From: Microbacterium wangchenii | GTDB taxonomy: Bacteria; Actinomycetota; Actinomycetes; Actinomycetales; Microbacteriaceae | Length of the DNA: 64,000 bases | NCBI RefSeq assembly: GCF_004564355.1 | Contig: NZ_CP038266.1 | Span: forward strand, 1,054,001 to 1,118,000 | Direction: 5' to 3' | In this document: in pieces, positions 20,633 through 29,279 of the stretch | Position numbering within the stretch: the stretch's first letter is position 1 | Layout: the number at the start of each line of letters is the position of its first letter | Made by a program: the position numbers and the translations under genes | The notes under the pieces: generated by a model | Told to the model about the DNA's origin: nothing | The model's database searches: none | The model's input: only the letters and a program-made list of their open reading frames with translations

Positions 20633-20638
20633 TAGGAT
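20633..20638 (+). promoter_or_regulatory. -10 box TAGGAT, leaderless start of wzm
   Basis: TAGGAT ends seven bases before the GTG at 20646. The ABC exporter genes therefore have their own promoter separate from glf. Confidence 0.5.
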
Positions 20639-20645
20639 CGATGCC

Positions 20646-21434
20646 GTGACCACCGCCGTCGGCGCACCCGGATCCGCCCGGCGCTACCTCCACTCCCTAT
20701 GGCTTCTGTCGGCGCGCGACCTGCGAGTGCGGTACGCCACCAGCGCCCTGGGCTACCTGTGGTCGGTGCTGGATCCGCTCGTGATGAGCCTGATCTACTG
20801 GTTCGTCTTCACTCAGATCTTCCAGCGCACGGTCGGAGAGCAGCCGTACATCCTGTTCCTCATCACCGCGCTGCTTCCCTGGGTGTGGTTCAACTCCGCG
20901 GTGACCGACTTCACGAGGGCCTTCAACAAGGACGCCCGACTCGTGCGGTCCACCGCCATTCCGCGGACGATCTGGGTCAACCGGATCGTGCTCAGCAAGG
21001 GCATCGAGTTCCTCTTCTCCCTCCCGGTCCTCGTGCTGTTCGCCGTTCTCGGCGGGGCGACGGTGGGATGGGGGCTCCTGTGGTTCCCGCTGGGCGTGCT
21101 GCTGATGGCAATACTCCTGGTCGGACTCGGTCTCATCGTGGCGCCACTGTGCGTGCTCTTCGCCGACCTCGAGCGCACCACACGCCTCGTCCTGCGCGCG
21201 TTGTTCTATGCGTCGCCCATCATCTACGGCGTCGCCGACCTGCCCAGCGGCTTCTCCTGGCTGGCGGTGTGCAACCCCCTCGCCGGGATCTTCACCCTCT
21301 TCCGGGCGGGGTTCTTCCCCGGTCAGTGGGACGGCGCCGCCGTCATCAGCTCCGCGGTGATCTCCGTCGTCCTGCTCGGCGCCGGGCTCCTGCTCTTCCG
21401 GCGGCTGGAGCGGCCCCTCCTGAAGGAACTGTGA
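20646..21434 (+). CDS. wzm: ABC-2 type polysaccharide exporter permease
   Basis: This 262-residue protein has six membrane segments and the ABC-2 polysaccharide exporter layout, with RDLRVRYATSALGYLWSVLDP at the N-terminus and LFRAGFFPGQWD near the end. With the next gene it forms an exporter that moves a lipid-linked polymer across the membrane. In mycobacteria the related RfbD/RfbE (Rv3783/Rv3781) pair exports the galactan precursor. The GTG start overlaps nothing upstream and is leaderless; the stop overlaps the start of the ATPase gene (TGATG). Confidence 0.9.
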   Translation: MTTAVGAPGSARRYLHSLWLLSARDLRVRYATSALGYLWSVLDPLVMSLIYWFVFTQIFQRTVGEQPYILFLITALLPWVWFNSAVTDFTRAFNKDARLVRSTAIPRTIWVNRIVLSKGIEFLFSLPVLVLFAVLGGATVGWGLLWFPLGVLLMAILLVGLGLIVAPLCVLFADLERTTRLVLRALFYASPIIYGVADLPSGFSWLAVCNPLAGIFTLFRAGFFPGQWDGAAVISSAVISVVLLGAGLLLFRRLERPLLKEL

Positions 21435-22180
21435 TGAGCACGAACGATCTGGCGATCCAGGCGCGCGACCTCGGCGTGCGCTTCCGCCGGAACAAGCGCG
21501 GCAAGCGGACGATCAAGGACCTGTTCGCCGGCTCCACGCGGCGCACGCGCCCGGGGGAGTTCTGGGCCCTCCGCAACGTGACCTTCGATGTGCGACACGG
21601 TGAGTCGATCGGTGTCGTCGGACGCAATGGGCAGGGGAAGTCCACCCTGCTGAAGCTCGTGGCAGGCGTTCTCATCCCGGACGAAGGCGGCGTGACCGTC
21701 CACGGCGGCGTCGCCCCGCTCATCGAGATCACCGGCGGCTTCGTCGGCGACCTGTCGGTGCGGGAGAACGTGCGGCTGGCCGCGGGGCTGCGTGGCATGT
21801 CGCGCGCCGAGGTCAACCGCCGCTTCGACGGGATCATCGACTTCGCCGAGATCCGCGACTTCGTCGACACGCCGTACAAACACCTGTCGAACGGCATGAA
21901 GGTGCGTCTGGCGTTCTCCGTCGTGTCGCAGCTGGACGAACCGATCCTGCTGGTCGACGAGGTTCTCGCCGTCGGTGACCGGGCATTCCGCGAGAAGTGC
22001 TATCGCCGCATCGACGAACTGCTGGCGGAGGGGCGAACGCTCTTCTTCGTCAGCCACAACGAGAAGGATCTCCGTCGCTTCTGCACGCGAGGGCTCTACC
22101 TCGACAAGGGGACCCTCGCGATGGACGCGCCGATCGCCGAGGTGCTCGACCGTTACAACGCCGACTACGCGACCGGCTGA
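21434..22180 (+). CDS. wzt: ABC transporter ATP-binding protein of polysaccharide exporter
   Basis: This 248-residue ATPase has Walker A GRNGQGKST (63-71), the signature LSNGM (151-155), Walker B ILLVDE (171-176) and a late H-loop (SHNEKD). It lacks the C-terminal carbohydrate-binding domain of E. coli O9a Wzt, so it is the short type seen in galactan export. An N-terminal extension (NKRGKRTIKDLF) is typical of teichoic acid/O-antigen exporters. The ATG at 21434 is chosen; the longer frame upstream is a shadow of wzm. The end overlaps the convergent GT2 gene by 16 bases. Confidence 0.92.
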   Translation: MSTNDLAIQARDLGVRFRRNKRGKRTIKDLFAGSTRRTRPGEFWALRNVTFDVRHGESIGVVGRNGQGKSTLLKLVAGVLIPDEGGVTVHGGVAPLIEITGGFVGDLSVRENVRLAAGLRGMSRAEVNRRFDGIIDFAEIRDFVDTPYKHLSNGMKVRLAFSVVSQLDEPILLVDEVLAVGDRAFREKCYRRIDELLAEGRTLFFVSHNEKDLRRFCTRGLYLDKGTLAMDAPIAEVLDRYNADYATG

Positions 22181-23142
22181 GACGCGGTCAGCGGCGGCAT
22201 CGGCTTCCACGAGCGATCCCGCGCGATGCGCCCGCCGTCCCGCAGCCCCCGGAAGAGGTGGCTCGTGCCGCGCACGGTCCGCTCGACGGCCAGCAGCCGA
22301 ATGAGCTCCTTGACGAAGGTGAGGGCGGTGCCGGCCGCGAACGGAACCGGACGGTACACGCCCAGCGCGCGGTAGTACTGCTTGATGAGCGCGCGGTTGC
22401 GCATGATGTAGTACCGGTACGCATCGCTCGAGGCGTTCATGTGGCGGATGCCCATGTCCCACTGCTTGATCTCGCGCGTGCGGCGCAGAACGAACTCGTC
22501 CACGATGACCGACGTCGTGTGGCGGGAGGCGAGCCACCCGTACAGCTGGTCGTCCCAGTAGATGAAGAACCGCGGGTCGGGGAGGCCGATCTTCGCGACG
22601 ATGTCGCGGTGGATGAACATGCCCTCGAAGCAGCCGGAGTTCATCTCCTTGTATCCGGATGCATCGAACCCGGCCGGCGCGAAGGGGATCGGGATGCCCA
22701 TGGACTCGGCGATGCGGTACTGCCAGTAGAACTCACTGCCGTCGTAGTCGTAACGGCGCCCCTGGATGCTGCGGAACCGCGGCGCCCACTTCCCCATACG
22801 GGCGAGGCCGTCGGGGATCACCTCGACATCGTCGTCCATGAGCCAGATCCACTCCGAGCCCAGCTCGTAGGCCACGCGCATGCCCTCGCTGAATCCGCCG
22901 GAGCCGCCGGTGTTCGTCTCGAGCCTGCGGTAGACGAGCTGAGTGCCGACGCGCTCCCGGAACGACTCGACGACGTCAGCCGTGTCGTCCACGGAGGCGT
23001 TGTCGACTATGACCACGTGGCCCGGCTTGGGGTCCATCCGCTCGATACTCTCCAGCAGGCGCGTCAGGAGAGCCGACCGGTTGTACGTGACGACCGCGAT
23101 GGTCGCCGAGGACGGTGAGAAGGGGGCGGCCGCGTCGCTCAC
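22165..23142 (-). CDS. Glycosyltransferase family 2, GlfT1-like galactofuranosyltransferase candidate
   Basis: This 325-residue GT2 enzyme has VVTYNRSALLTRLLESI, VIVDNASVDD, NTGGSGGFSEGM, the metal-binding Asp103-Asp104-Asp105 in WLMDDDVE, and a WDD motif (196-198). The GGSGGF segment is shared with GlfT2 downstream and, as GGAGGF, with mycobacterial GlfT1. That makes it a candidate for adding the first galactofuranose residues. The start is the GTG at 23142, overlapping the glfT2 stop (GTGA), so it is coupled to glfT2. A rhamnosyltransferase role is the alternative. Confidence 0.82.
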   Translation of the reverse strand: MSDAAAPFSPSSATIAVVTYNRSALLTRLLESIERMDPKPGHVVIVDNASVDDTADVVESFRERVGTQLVYRRLETNTGGSGGFSEGMRVAYELGSEWIWLMDDDVEVIPDGLARMGKWAPRFRSIQGRRYDYDGSEFYWQYRIAESMGIPIPFAPAGFDASGYKEMNSGCFEGMFIHRDIVAKIGLPDPRFFIYWDDQLYGWLASRHTTSVIVDEFVLRRTREIKQWDMGIRHMNASSDAYRYYIMRNRALIKQYYRALGVYRPVPFAAGTALTFVKELIRLLAVERTVRGTSHLFRGLRDGGRIARDRSWKPMPPLTASQPVA

Positions 23143-25061
23143 CGGGGATCCTGCAAGTAGGAGCGCCAGCTTTCCAGGGAGACGAGGTCGGGAAGCGCAC
23201 GGCGGTACTCGGACGCCAGCCGACGCCACTGCCGCTTGAGCTGCCAGTGCAGGACCAGGGTGTCCATCAGCATCCGACGGTACGCCGCGCGGTCGCGCAC
23301 GTAGACGTTCTTGCCGGACCCGTCCGCCGAACTGACGAGCGCGCTGTCGTAGCGGGGGAGCCGCCACCAGTTGGCGTCGCCTTTTCCGAACTCGACCTCG
23401 GGGGTCTCCAGATTCTCCGGTCTGGGCACGTGGAACCAGTGCTTGATGAGCGTGCCGAGGGTGAACCACCGCAGGCGAAGACCGGTGGGGCTGTCGAAGG
23501 TGTTGCGCCGCAGACGGCGGAACACCTGCCGCCCATGGCGCGCCTGGAGGATGCTGTCGGTGCCCTTGTGGATGCGGGTTTCGGGGAAGTCAGCCGCCAG
23601 GGCGCGAGCTGCCGGCATCGCTGTGGCCAAGGTCGGCCACATATGCTGCGGCCCCGACAGGACGTCCCGCAGCGCACGCATGCGCAGCGCGACGGGGTAG
23701 TACTGCATCATCATCAGGTGCTTGAGGTCGATTCTGCGGCTGTGTCGCAGCAACGTGCCACCGCGCGGGGCATTGGAGTGCAAGAGGGCCGCGACCAGGC
23801 GGTTGCGCGCATGGAAGTAAGCCTGCCAATCGATCGCATCGTCCTTGCCCAGCCAAGACACATGCCACAGGGCCGCACCGGGGAGAGAGACCGTGGGGAA
23901 GCCGGCCTCTCGGGCGCGGAGGCAGAACTCCGCGTCGTCCCACTTGATGAAGGCGGGCATCGCCAGCCCCACGCGGCGGATCACCTCTGTGGGGATGAGG
24001 CACATCCACCAGCCGTTGTAATCGGCGTCCATGCGCATGTGCAGCATGGGGGACTGCCGCAGATTGGCCTCCCCGAAGTGGTGGGGCATGCGCTCCTGGA
24101 AGAGATTGCGCCACATGAAGGGCCGTTCGTCGACCACTTCAGCCCACGCATGCAGTTTGGGCCGGTCGAGCAGGTCGAACATGTGGCCGCCGACCAGGAG
24201 AGGGCGGGACGCGAACCGCCCGAACATGATCGAGCGCCGAAGCGATTCCGGCTCGATGATGACGTCGTCATCGAGGAGCTGGACGAACGCGGTGTCTGGA
24301 CGCTCCAGCGACTCGCTCATCGCTCGGGAGAAACCCCCCGATCCGCCGAGGTTGGCCTGCCTCAATATCGCCAGCGTGTCGCCCAGCCGCTCAGCGACCT
24401 CGCCGTAGCCCGGTTCATCAGACACCAGCTGATCCCCCTGATCCACCACGAAGACGCGGTCGATCAATTCCAGGACGTCGGGGGCATCGGCCAGACTACG
24501 CAGGGTCTGGACGCAGTAGTCCGGTTTGTTGTACGTCGTCATGCCGATGGAGGCGAGACCGCGCTCGCGCGGTTCCTGATCCGTGGTCCACTCCGCGCCT
24601 CGCACCTCGACGTCGTCGCCGTCGGCCACGACGTCGAACCACATCCAGCCGCCGTCGCTGAACCGCGTCACCTCCAGGTCGAACGAGAGCTCTCCGCCCT
24701 CGTCGGCTTCACCAGGCAGATGGGCTGATTCCATCCGCTGCGGCGTCCCCCCACCGTTGGATCGGTACACCAGCACGGTCGCGCCGCCTGAGAGCCGCAC
24801 GGTCAATCGGACCCGTCGGACCGGCGTCCAGTGCTGCCAGTACGATGCCGGGAAAGCGTTGAAATACGTTCCGAAGGACACGCGCTCCCCCCCGGGGATC
24901 CGGAGCGTCGTGCGGTCGAGCACGTTGCCCACGTGGGCGCGATCGCTGACTCGGACCGGGTCCTCGTCGATGATGGACCAGGTCTCCGCGTCGATGTACA
25001 GCGGGAGGAGGTCGGGGTCCCGGTCGAGCGGGAGAATCACATTCTGCAAGACTGAGGGCAC
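23139..25061 (-). CDS. glfT2: Galactofuranosyltransferase GlfT2-like
   Basis: This 640-residue enzyme matches mycobacterial GlfT2, the processive UDP-Galf transferase that polymerises the galactan of arabinogalactan. The N-terminal beta domain contains SFGTYFNAFPASYW (62-75). The GT-A domain has TYNKPDYC, NLGGSGGF, the metal site Asp264-Asp265-Asp266, Trp351-Trp352, WDDAE (374-378) and His400 within ALWHVSW. These parallel the published GlfT2 catalytic residues DDD 256-258, W347/W348, D371/D372 and H396, and the length is nearly the same. The GTG at 25061 is preceded by CGGAG. It heads the pair with the GlfT1-like gene. Confidence 0.93.
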   Translation of the reverse strand: MPSVLQNVILPLDRDPDLLPLYIDAETWSIIDEDPVRVSDRAHVGNVLDRTTLRIPGGERVSFGTYFNAFPASYWQHWTPVRRVRLTVRLSGGATVLVYRSNGGGTPQRMESAHLPGEADEGGELSFDLEVTRFSDGGWMWFDVVADGDDVEVRGAEWTTDQEPRERGLASIGMTTYNKPDYCVQTLRSLADAPDVLELIDRVFVVDQGDQLVSDEPGYGEVAERLGDTLAILRQANLGGSGGFSRAMSESLERPDTAFVQLLDDDVIIEPESLRRSIMFGRFASRPLLVGGHMFDLLDRPKLHAWAEVVDERPFMWRNLFQERMPHHFGEANLRQSPMLHMRMDADYNGWWMCLIPTEVIRRVGLAMPAFIKWDDAEFCLRAREAGFPTVSLPGAALWHVSWLGKDDAIDWQAYFHARNRLVAALLHSNAPRGGTLLRHSRRIDLKHLMMMQYYPVALRMRALRDVLSGPQHMWPTLATAMPAARALAADFPETRIHKGTDSILQARHGRQVFRRLRRNTFDSPTGLRLRWFTLGTLIKHWFHVPRPENLETPEVEFGKGDANWWRLPRYDSALVSSADGSGKNVYVRDRAAYRRMLMDTLVLHWQLKRQWRRLASEYRRALPDLVSLESWRSYLQDPR

Positions 25062-25125
25062 GTGAGAACTCCGGATGTCGGGCGTGGAACGCGTGCCAGC
25101 CTACCTTGTCGTGACTGAGGGCACG
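25050..25125. repeat. 13-bp direct repeat spanning the glfT2 start region
   Basis: GACTGAGGGCACG occurs at 25050-25062 and again at 25113-25125. On the minus strand each copy begins GTG CCC TCA GTC. The inner copy is the glfT2 start; the outer copy opens a seven-codon frame that ends in the TAG of the -10 box. Confidence 0.7.
25098..25103 (-). promoter_or_regulatory. glfT2: -10 box TAGGCT of glfT2
   Basis: TAGGCT on the minus strand places transcription start near 25091, giving a leader of about 30 bases with a CGGAG ribosome binding site before the GTG. Confidence 0.45.
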
Positions 25126-25180
25126 CCCGCCTGACCGTCACTTCATCGGGTGCGAGGCGCGCCTCCGCGCGCGAGTGCCC

Positions 25181-26527
25181 CTACCCGCGCCCGCCGCCCA
25201 GGCCCTGAGCGTCGCCGGGAAGCGGCAGGAGCTCCGGGGCACTCGGGTCGTCCATCGCCCCCACGCGCTCGCGCCACGACCGGCTCTGGCCCGCGCGCAC
25301 GGCGCACAGCACGAGCATGAACCAGCCGAAGCCGCTGAGGGTGAAGCTCTCGAACAGCGAGTCCACCAGCAGCGCGATGAGGACGAGCGGCGTCCAGGCG
25401 TGGACGACCGACCGGCGCTCGCTGGCGACCAGCCATGCGCGTACGAGCGCGATCAGCGCCAGCGCCAGGAACAGCAGGAGCCCCACCCATCCGGCCTGCA
25501 CGAGGACGTCAAGGTAGGCGTTGAGGGCGGAGGCGTGGGATTCGCCGAGGCTCAGGTTGATCGCGATGAAGGGGTAGTCGGTCGCCGTCCACGGCCCGTA
25601 CCATCCCCACCCCTCCACCGGCCGGAACCGCACGAAGGGGAAGAGGGTCCGCCACAGGTCGGTGCGCAGGGAGAAGTCGGTTCCGGCGCCGAGGACGTCG
25701 ATGATGCGGTTGCGCAGCAGATAGCCGATGCCGACACCGGCGACCACCAGGGCGCCGATCGTCCACTGCAGGACGCTGCGCCGTTCGGGCCGGGCGCTGC
25801 GGACGACGGCCAGCGCGGCGGCGGCCACGCCCACGGCGACGGCGAGGACGAACACGGTGGGGGAGTCGGTGAGCACGGCGGTGACGCCGCCGAGGACCAC
25901 GGAGAAGACGGCCACTCCGGTGCGCACCGAGAGCGTGCGGTACTCGATGAGGAACGTGATCAGGGCGATGACCGTGGCGAAGCCCAGGAGGTTGCGCGTA
26001 CCGAAGATGCCCTGGATGGGGCCGAGCTCGGCGATGCGCCCCTGAATGCCGAGGAATCCGAAGGGGATGTCCAGGAGGATCCCGGAGAGGATCTCCAGCC
26101 CGAGCGAGATCGACAGCAGCCAGCGCAGGACGTCGCCGAGGGCGCGCACCGTCTGCAGAGTGTCACGGACGAGGGCGACCACGACGGCCAGCAGGGCGGT
26201 GGCCGCCAGGGACAGCCATCCCGACACGGTGTGGGCGCGGTCGGTGGTCCATGCGAGGGTCACGAGCGTCCAGATCAGGAACATCAGCACCGTCGTGGGT
26301 GCCAGGCGCACGAGGGAGTACTCCGCGCGCCGGGCGATCAGCATCCCCACCCCGAGCACGCACAGGCCCGCGATGATCGTGAGGAACGTCACCTCACCGG
26401 CGACGCGCTGGATCGCGAACGCGGAGAAGACCGTCGCGAGCGTCGTGAAGGTGTAGGCGCGCGCGAAGGATGCCGAGGCCAGCAGTGCCGGAAGGCCCGG
26501 GAGGGGAAGCGGCACAGCCCCGCTCAC
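25181..26527 (-). CDS. O-antigen ligase/polymerase-like membrane protein
   Basis: This 448-residue protein has about 12 membrane helices and the Wzy_C/WaaL-type extracytoplasmic loop with PVEGWGWYGPW followed by GESHASALNAYLD. Such proteins polymerise or ligate lipid-linked glycans on the outer face of the membrane. The start is the GTG at 26527, overlapping the stop of the paralogous gene upstream (GTGA). The very long open frame to 27844 is a shadow of that gene. Its substrate may be the polymer flipped by one of the two MOP proteins. Confidence 0.83.
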   Translation of the reverse strand: MSGAVPLPLPGLPALLASASFARAYTFTTLATVFSAFAIQRVAGEVTFLTIIAGLCVLGVGMLIARRAEYSLVRLAPTTVLMFLIWTLVTLAWTTDRAHTVSGWLSLAATALLAVVVALVRDTLQTVRALGDVLRWLLSISLGLEILSGILLDIPFGFLGIQGRIAELGPIQGIFGTRNLLGFATVIALITFLIEYRTLSVRTGVAVFSVVLGGVTAVLTDSPTVFVLAVAVGVAAAALAVVRSARPERRSVLQWTIGALVVAGVGIGYLLRNRIIDVLGAGTDFSLRTDLWRTLFPFVRFRPVEGWGWYGPWTATDYPFIAINLSLGESHASALNAYLDVLVQAGWVGLLLFLALALIALVRAWLVASERRSVVHAWTPLVLIALLVDSLFESFTLSGFGWFMLVLCAVRAGQSRSWRERVGAMDDPSAPELLPLPGDAQGLGGGRG

Positions 26528-27927
26528 GGCACCCGGCTCTGCAGGTCGCCGCGCTCGATCGACAGGCTCTGCTCGGCGGGCCCCACGCCCACCAGCGGGG
26601 CCTGGTCGATCTTGAACGACAGCAGAATGAACAGCATCCAGCCCCACACCAGCAGCGGCCCCGATTCGGACACCCCCTGCACCAGCATGAGCGTGGCGAA
26701 CAGCGTCGGGAGCAGGCTCAGCGGCGAGTAGGGGCGGTCGGCGCGCAGGTGGAACCGGGGGCGGTCGATGGCGAAGAACCACGCCCGCCAGATGAAGGCG
26801 AGGTAGGCCAGCGCGAGCAGCACGACGCCGACGATCCCCAGCTGCAGGAACGCGTCCAGCCACATGCTGTGTGCCTGCAGCACGCTCTCGCCGTGGTCGA
26901 TGATCCACCCGTCGAAGCGCGGATCCTCCGGCAGCCACGGCGTCGCGAAGCCCCATCCGATGACGGGATGCTCCGACGCGCGCTCGAACACCTGCTGCCA
27001 GATCTGCTCCCGCCCGGTGAGGTCGGCCGAGCGGCCCAGGATGCCGAAGATCGCGTCCCGCGCGAACCACAGCGCCGACCCGCCCCCCAGGCCCACGACG
27101 GCGTAGAGGATGTACCAGCGCGTGCGCTCCCCGGGTCGGCGCGCGGTGCGCATGAGCAGCACGGTGCCCAGGACCACGGCGATGGCGACGACGGAGAGGT
27201 AGGCGGTGGCCGAGCCGGCGCGCACGAGCAGGAAGGCCGCCGCGGCCATCCAGGCCAGCAGCAGCCCCCGGCGCGGTGCGCGATCGGCCAGGCGGATGGC
27301 GAAGACGACGAGCGCGAGCACCGCGACGCCGGCGAGCAGGTTGGAGTTGCCGAAGATGCCCTGGATGCGCGCGTCCCAGTCGAACAGGTTGTCCCGCGAC
27401 CAGTAGACGATCGGGTCCATCTTCTCGGTGGGGCGCACCCATCCGGGCAGGATCGGACCCTGGATGACGATCGATACCCACAGCTCGAACAGCAGGCTCA
27501 GGCCGAGAACCCACTTCAGCGCCGACGCGATGGTGCGGACGATCTCCGCCCAGGTCAGGACGGCGGCCACGAACAGGCCCTGCGCGGTGGTGGTCGCCAG
27601 CAGCAGCCATGTGATCGCCGTCGTGGCGGGCCACGCGCTCCAGATGACGGAGGCGGCCGCCCAGGCGATGTAGCCCAGCGCGAGCCACGGCATCCGCCGC
27701 CCCTGCACGGGTGGGCGCACGACGAGCCACAGCACGATGGAGACGAGCCCCGACACGACCGCCAGCGCACCGGCGGCGACATCGCCGAACGCGTGCACCC
27801 ATGCGGTGCCGCCCAGGGCCAGCAGCACCACGAAGACACACCATCCGCGCAGCAGCAGGTGCGCGGTCTTCTCCCGCGCGGGCGGGGTGGGCGGCGCCGA
27901 GACAGGATGCTTCGTGTGAACCGCCAT
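26524..27927 (-). CDS. O-antigen ligase family protein
   Basis: This 467-residue protein has about 11-12 membrane helices and a Wzy_C loop with HPVIGWGFATPW and GESVLQAHSMWLD, the same spacing as in the adjacent downstream paralogue. It probably polymerises or attaches an envelope glycan. It overlaps the next gene by GTGA, so the two arose and are expressed together. A TACCCT -10-like box lies eight bases upstream of the ATG, divergent to manA. Confidence 0.85.
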   Translation of the reverse strand: MAVHTKHPVSAPPTPPAREKTAHLLLRGWCVFVVLLALGGTAWVHAFGDVAAGALAVVSGLVSIVLWLVVRPPVQGRRMPWLALGYIAWAAASVIWSAWPATTAITWLLLATTTAQGLFVAAVLTWAEIVRTIASALKWVLGLSLLFELWVSIVIQGPILPGWVRPTEKMDPIVYWSRDNLFDWDARIQGIFGNSNLLAGVAVLALVVFAIRLADRAPRRGLLLAWMAAAAFLLVRAGSATAYLSVVAIAVVLGTVLLMRTARRPGERTRWYILYAVVGLGGGSALWFARDAIFGILGRSADLTGREQIWQQVFERASEHPVIGWGFATPWLPEDPRFDGWIIDHGESVLQAHSMWLDAFLQLGIVGVVLLALAYLAFIWRAWFFAIDRPRFHLRADRPYSPLSLLPTLFATLMLVQGVSESGPLLVWGWMLFILLSFKIDQAPLVGVGPAEQSLSIERGDLQSRVP

Positions 27928-27957
27928 GGCATCTCAGGGTAGCGCCCGGGCGGGTCG

Positions 27958-27963
27958 TAGGCT
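27958..27963 (+). promoter_or_regulatory. manA: -10 box TAGGCT, leaderless start of manA
   Basis: TAGGCT ends exactly six bases before the GTG at 27970, and no ribosome binding site is present. Confidence 0.55.
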
Positions 27964-27969
27964 GGGCGC

Positions 27970-29139
27970 GTGCTCACCCGCATCTCGAACTCGCCCCGCG
28001 ACTACGCATGGGGATCGCGCACGCTGATCGCCGAGCTGGAGGGGCGCGCGCCCTCCGGCGCGCCGGAGGCGGAGGTGTGGTTCGGTGACCACCCCGGATC
28101 CCCGGCCCTGGTGGAGGACGGGTCCGGCCGCACGCTGGACACGTGGCTGGCGGAGGAGTCGGCGGCACTGGGTGTGCCCACCCGCCTGCCCTACCTGCTG
28201 AAGCTGCTGGCCGCCGGCGCGCCCCTGTCGATCCAGGCGCACCCCTCCAAGGCGCAGGCCGAGGCGGGGTTCGCGCGCGAAGAGGCGGCGGGAGTTCCCC
28301 GCGACGCCGCCGAGCGCAACTACCGCGACGACAATCACAAGCCCGAACTGATCGTCGCCGTCAGCGACCGGTTCGAGGCGCTCGCGGGCCTGCGCGAGCT
28401 GTCTGCGACCCGCCGGCTGGTCCAGGCACTCGGCGACGGCCCGGGTCCGCGGGCCCTGCGCGCGCACCTGGAGGGCGCGGATGCGGCGGCCGCGCTGCGC
28501 GACACCATCGCGTGGCTGCTCGGCCCCGACTCCGACGGCGACGTCGCCGACGTCATCTCCGCGGTGGGCGGCGCGAGCGCGGCGGAGTTCACTTCGGAGC
28601 TTGCGCTGGCCCGCTCCCTGGCCGAGGCCTACCCCCGAGACCCGGGCGTGGTGGTGGCGCTGCTGATGAACCTCGTCATCCTGACGCGCGGCGAGGCGCT
28701 GTTCGTGCCCGCCGGCGTGCTGCACGCGTACGTGTCGGGGCTCGGCGTGGAGCTCATGGCCGCCAGCGACAATGTGCTGCGCGGCGGGCTCACCCCCAAG
28801 CACGTGGACGCCGGCGAGCTCATGGCGGTGCTGGACGCCGCACCCTCCGATCCGCCCCGCCTGCCCTCCCGCGAGGCGGGCCCTGGCGTCCAGATCTTCG
28901 ACCCCGGCGTACCCGATTTCGCCCTGGCAGCGGTGACGGTGGACACCGGAACCCCCGAACTGGAGCTCAGCGGCATCGCGCTCGCCGTCGCCGTGGCGGG
29001 GATCGTCGAAGTCACCGGAGCCAGCGGTGAGCGGGTCACCCTGCAGCCGGGCCAGGCGCTCGTGGCCAGTGCCGTGGAGAGCCCGCTGCGCTTCGCCGGC
29101 GCCGGTCGCGCCTTCGTGGCGATGCCCGGCCGGGCATAA
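27970..29139 (+). CDS. manA: Mannose-6-phosphate isomerase, class I
   Basis: This 389-residue cytosolic zinc enzyme interconverts fructose-6-phosphate and mannose-6-phosphate, feeding GDP-mannose for gmd and mannosyltransferases. It has YAWGS near the N-terminus, LKLLAAGAPLSIQAHPSK with zinc ligands Gln89 and His91, and NHKPE with Glu126. The later GVLHAYVSGLGVELMAASDN segment is typical. The GTG start is leaderless. It is divergent from the O-antigen ligase genes and lies upstream of whiB, an arrangement like the manA-whiB2 neighbourhood of mycobacteria. Confidence 0.95.
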   Translation: MLTRISNSPRDYAWGSRTLIAELEGRAPSGAPEAEVWFGDHPGSPALVEDGSGRTLDTWLAEESAALGVPTRLPYLLKLLAAGAPLSIQAHPSKAQAEAGFAREEAAGVPRDAAERNYRDDNHKPELIVAVSDRFEALAGLRELSATRRLVQALGDGPGPRALRAHLEGADAAAALRDTIAWLLGPDSDGDVADVISAVGGASAAEFTSELALARSLAEAYPRDPGVVVALLMNLVILTRGEALFVPAGVLHAYVSGLGVELMAASDNVLRGGLTPKHVDAGELMAVLDAAPSDPPRLPSREAGPGVQIFDPGVPDFALAAVTVDTGTPELELSGIALAVAVAGIVEVTGASGERVTLQPGQALVASAVESPLRFAGAGRAFVAMPGRA

Positions 29140-29148
29140 CAACCCCGA

Positions 29149-29163
29149 CACGCCGTGGGCGTG
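29149..29163 (+). terminator. Weak hairpin after manA
   Basis: CACGCC GTG GGCGTG forms a 6-bp stem ten bases after the manA stop and is followed by a short T run a few bases on. It may end manA transcription; support is weak. Confidence 0.3.
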
Positions 29164-29204
29164 GTGAAGTTTGAAGTCGGGGGTGAGGGTTTATGCTCTG
29201 CGAC

Positions 29205-29233
29205 TTGACCGCAGCGAATCACACCGGTGTAAT
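29205..29233 (+). promoter_or_regulatory. Consensus promoter of whiB with an internal palindrome
   Basis: TTGACC (29205-29210) and TGTAAT (29228-29233) are separated by 17 bases, close to the housekeeping consensus and the strongest promoter I see in the window. A perfect 10-bp palindrome, ACACCGGTGT (29221-29230), overlaps the -10 box and could bind a regulator. Confidence 0.6.
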
Positions 29234-29279
29234 TAGGGGTACACGCGGCCGGCGTGTGGTGGAGGAAGCGGGAGACGAG

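Noticed and set aside
25101..25124. The seven-codon upstream frame of glfT2 as a regulatory peptide
   Set aside because: It lies upstream of the predicted transcript start and ends inside the -10 box, so it is probably not transcribed from that promoter.
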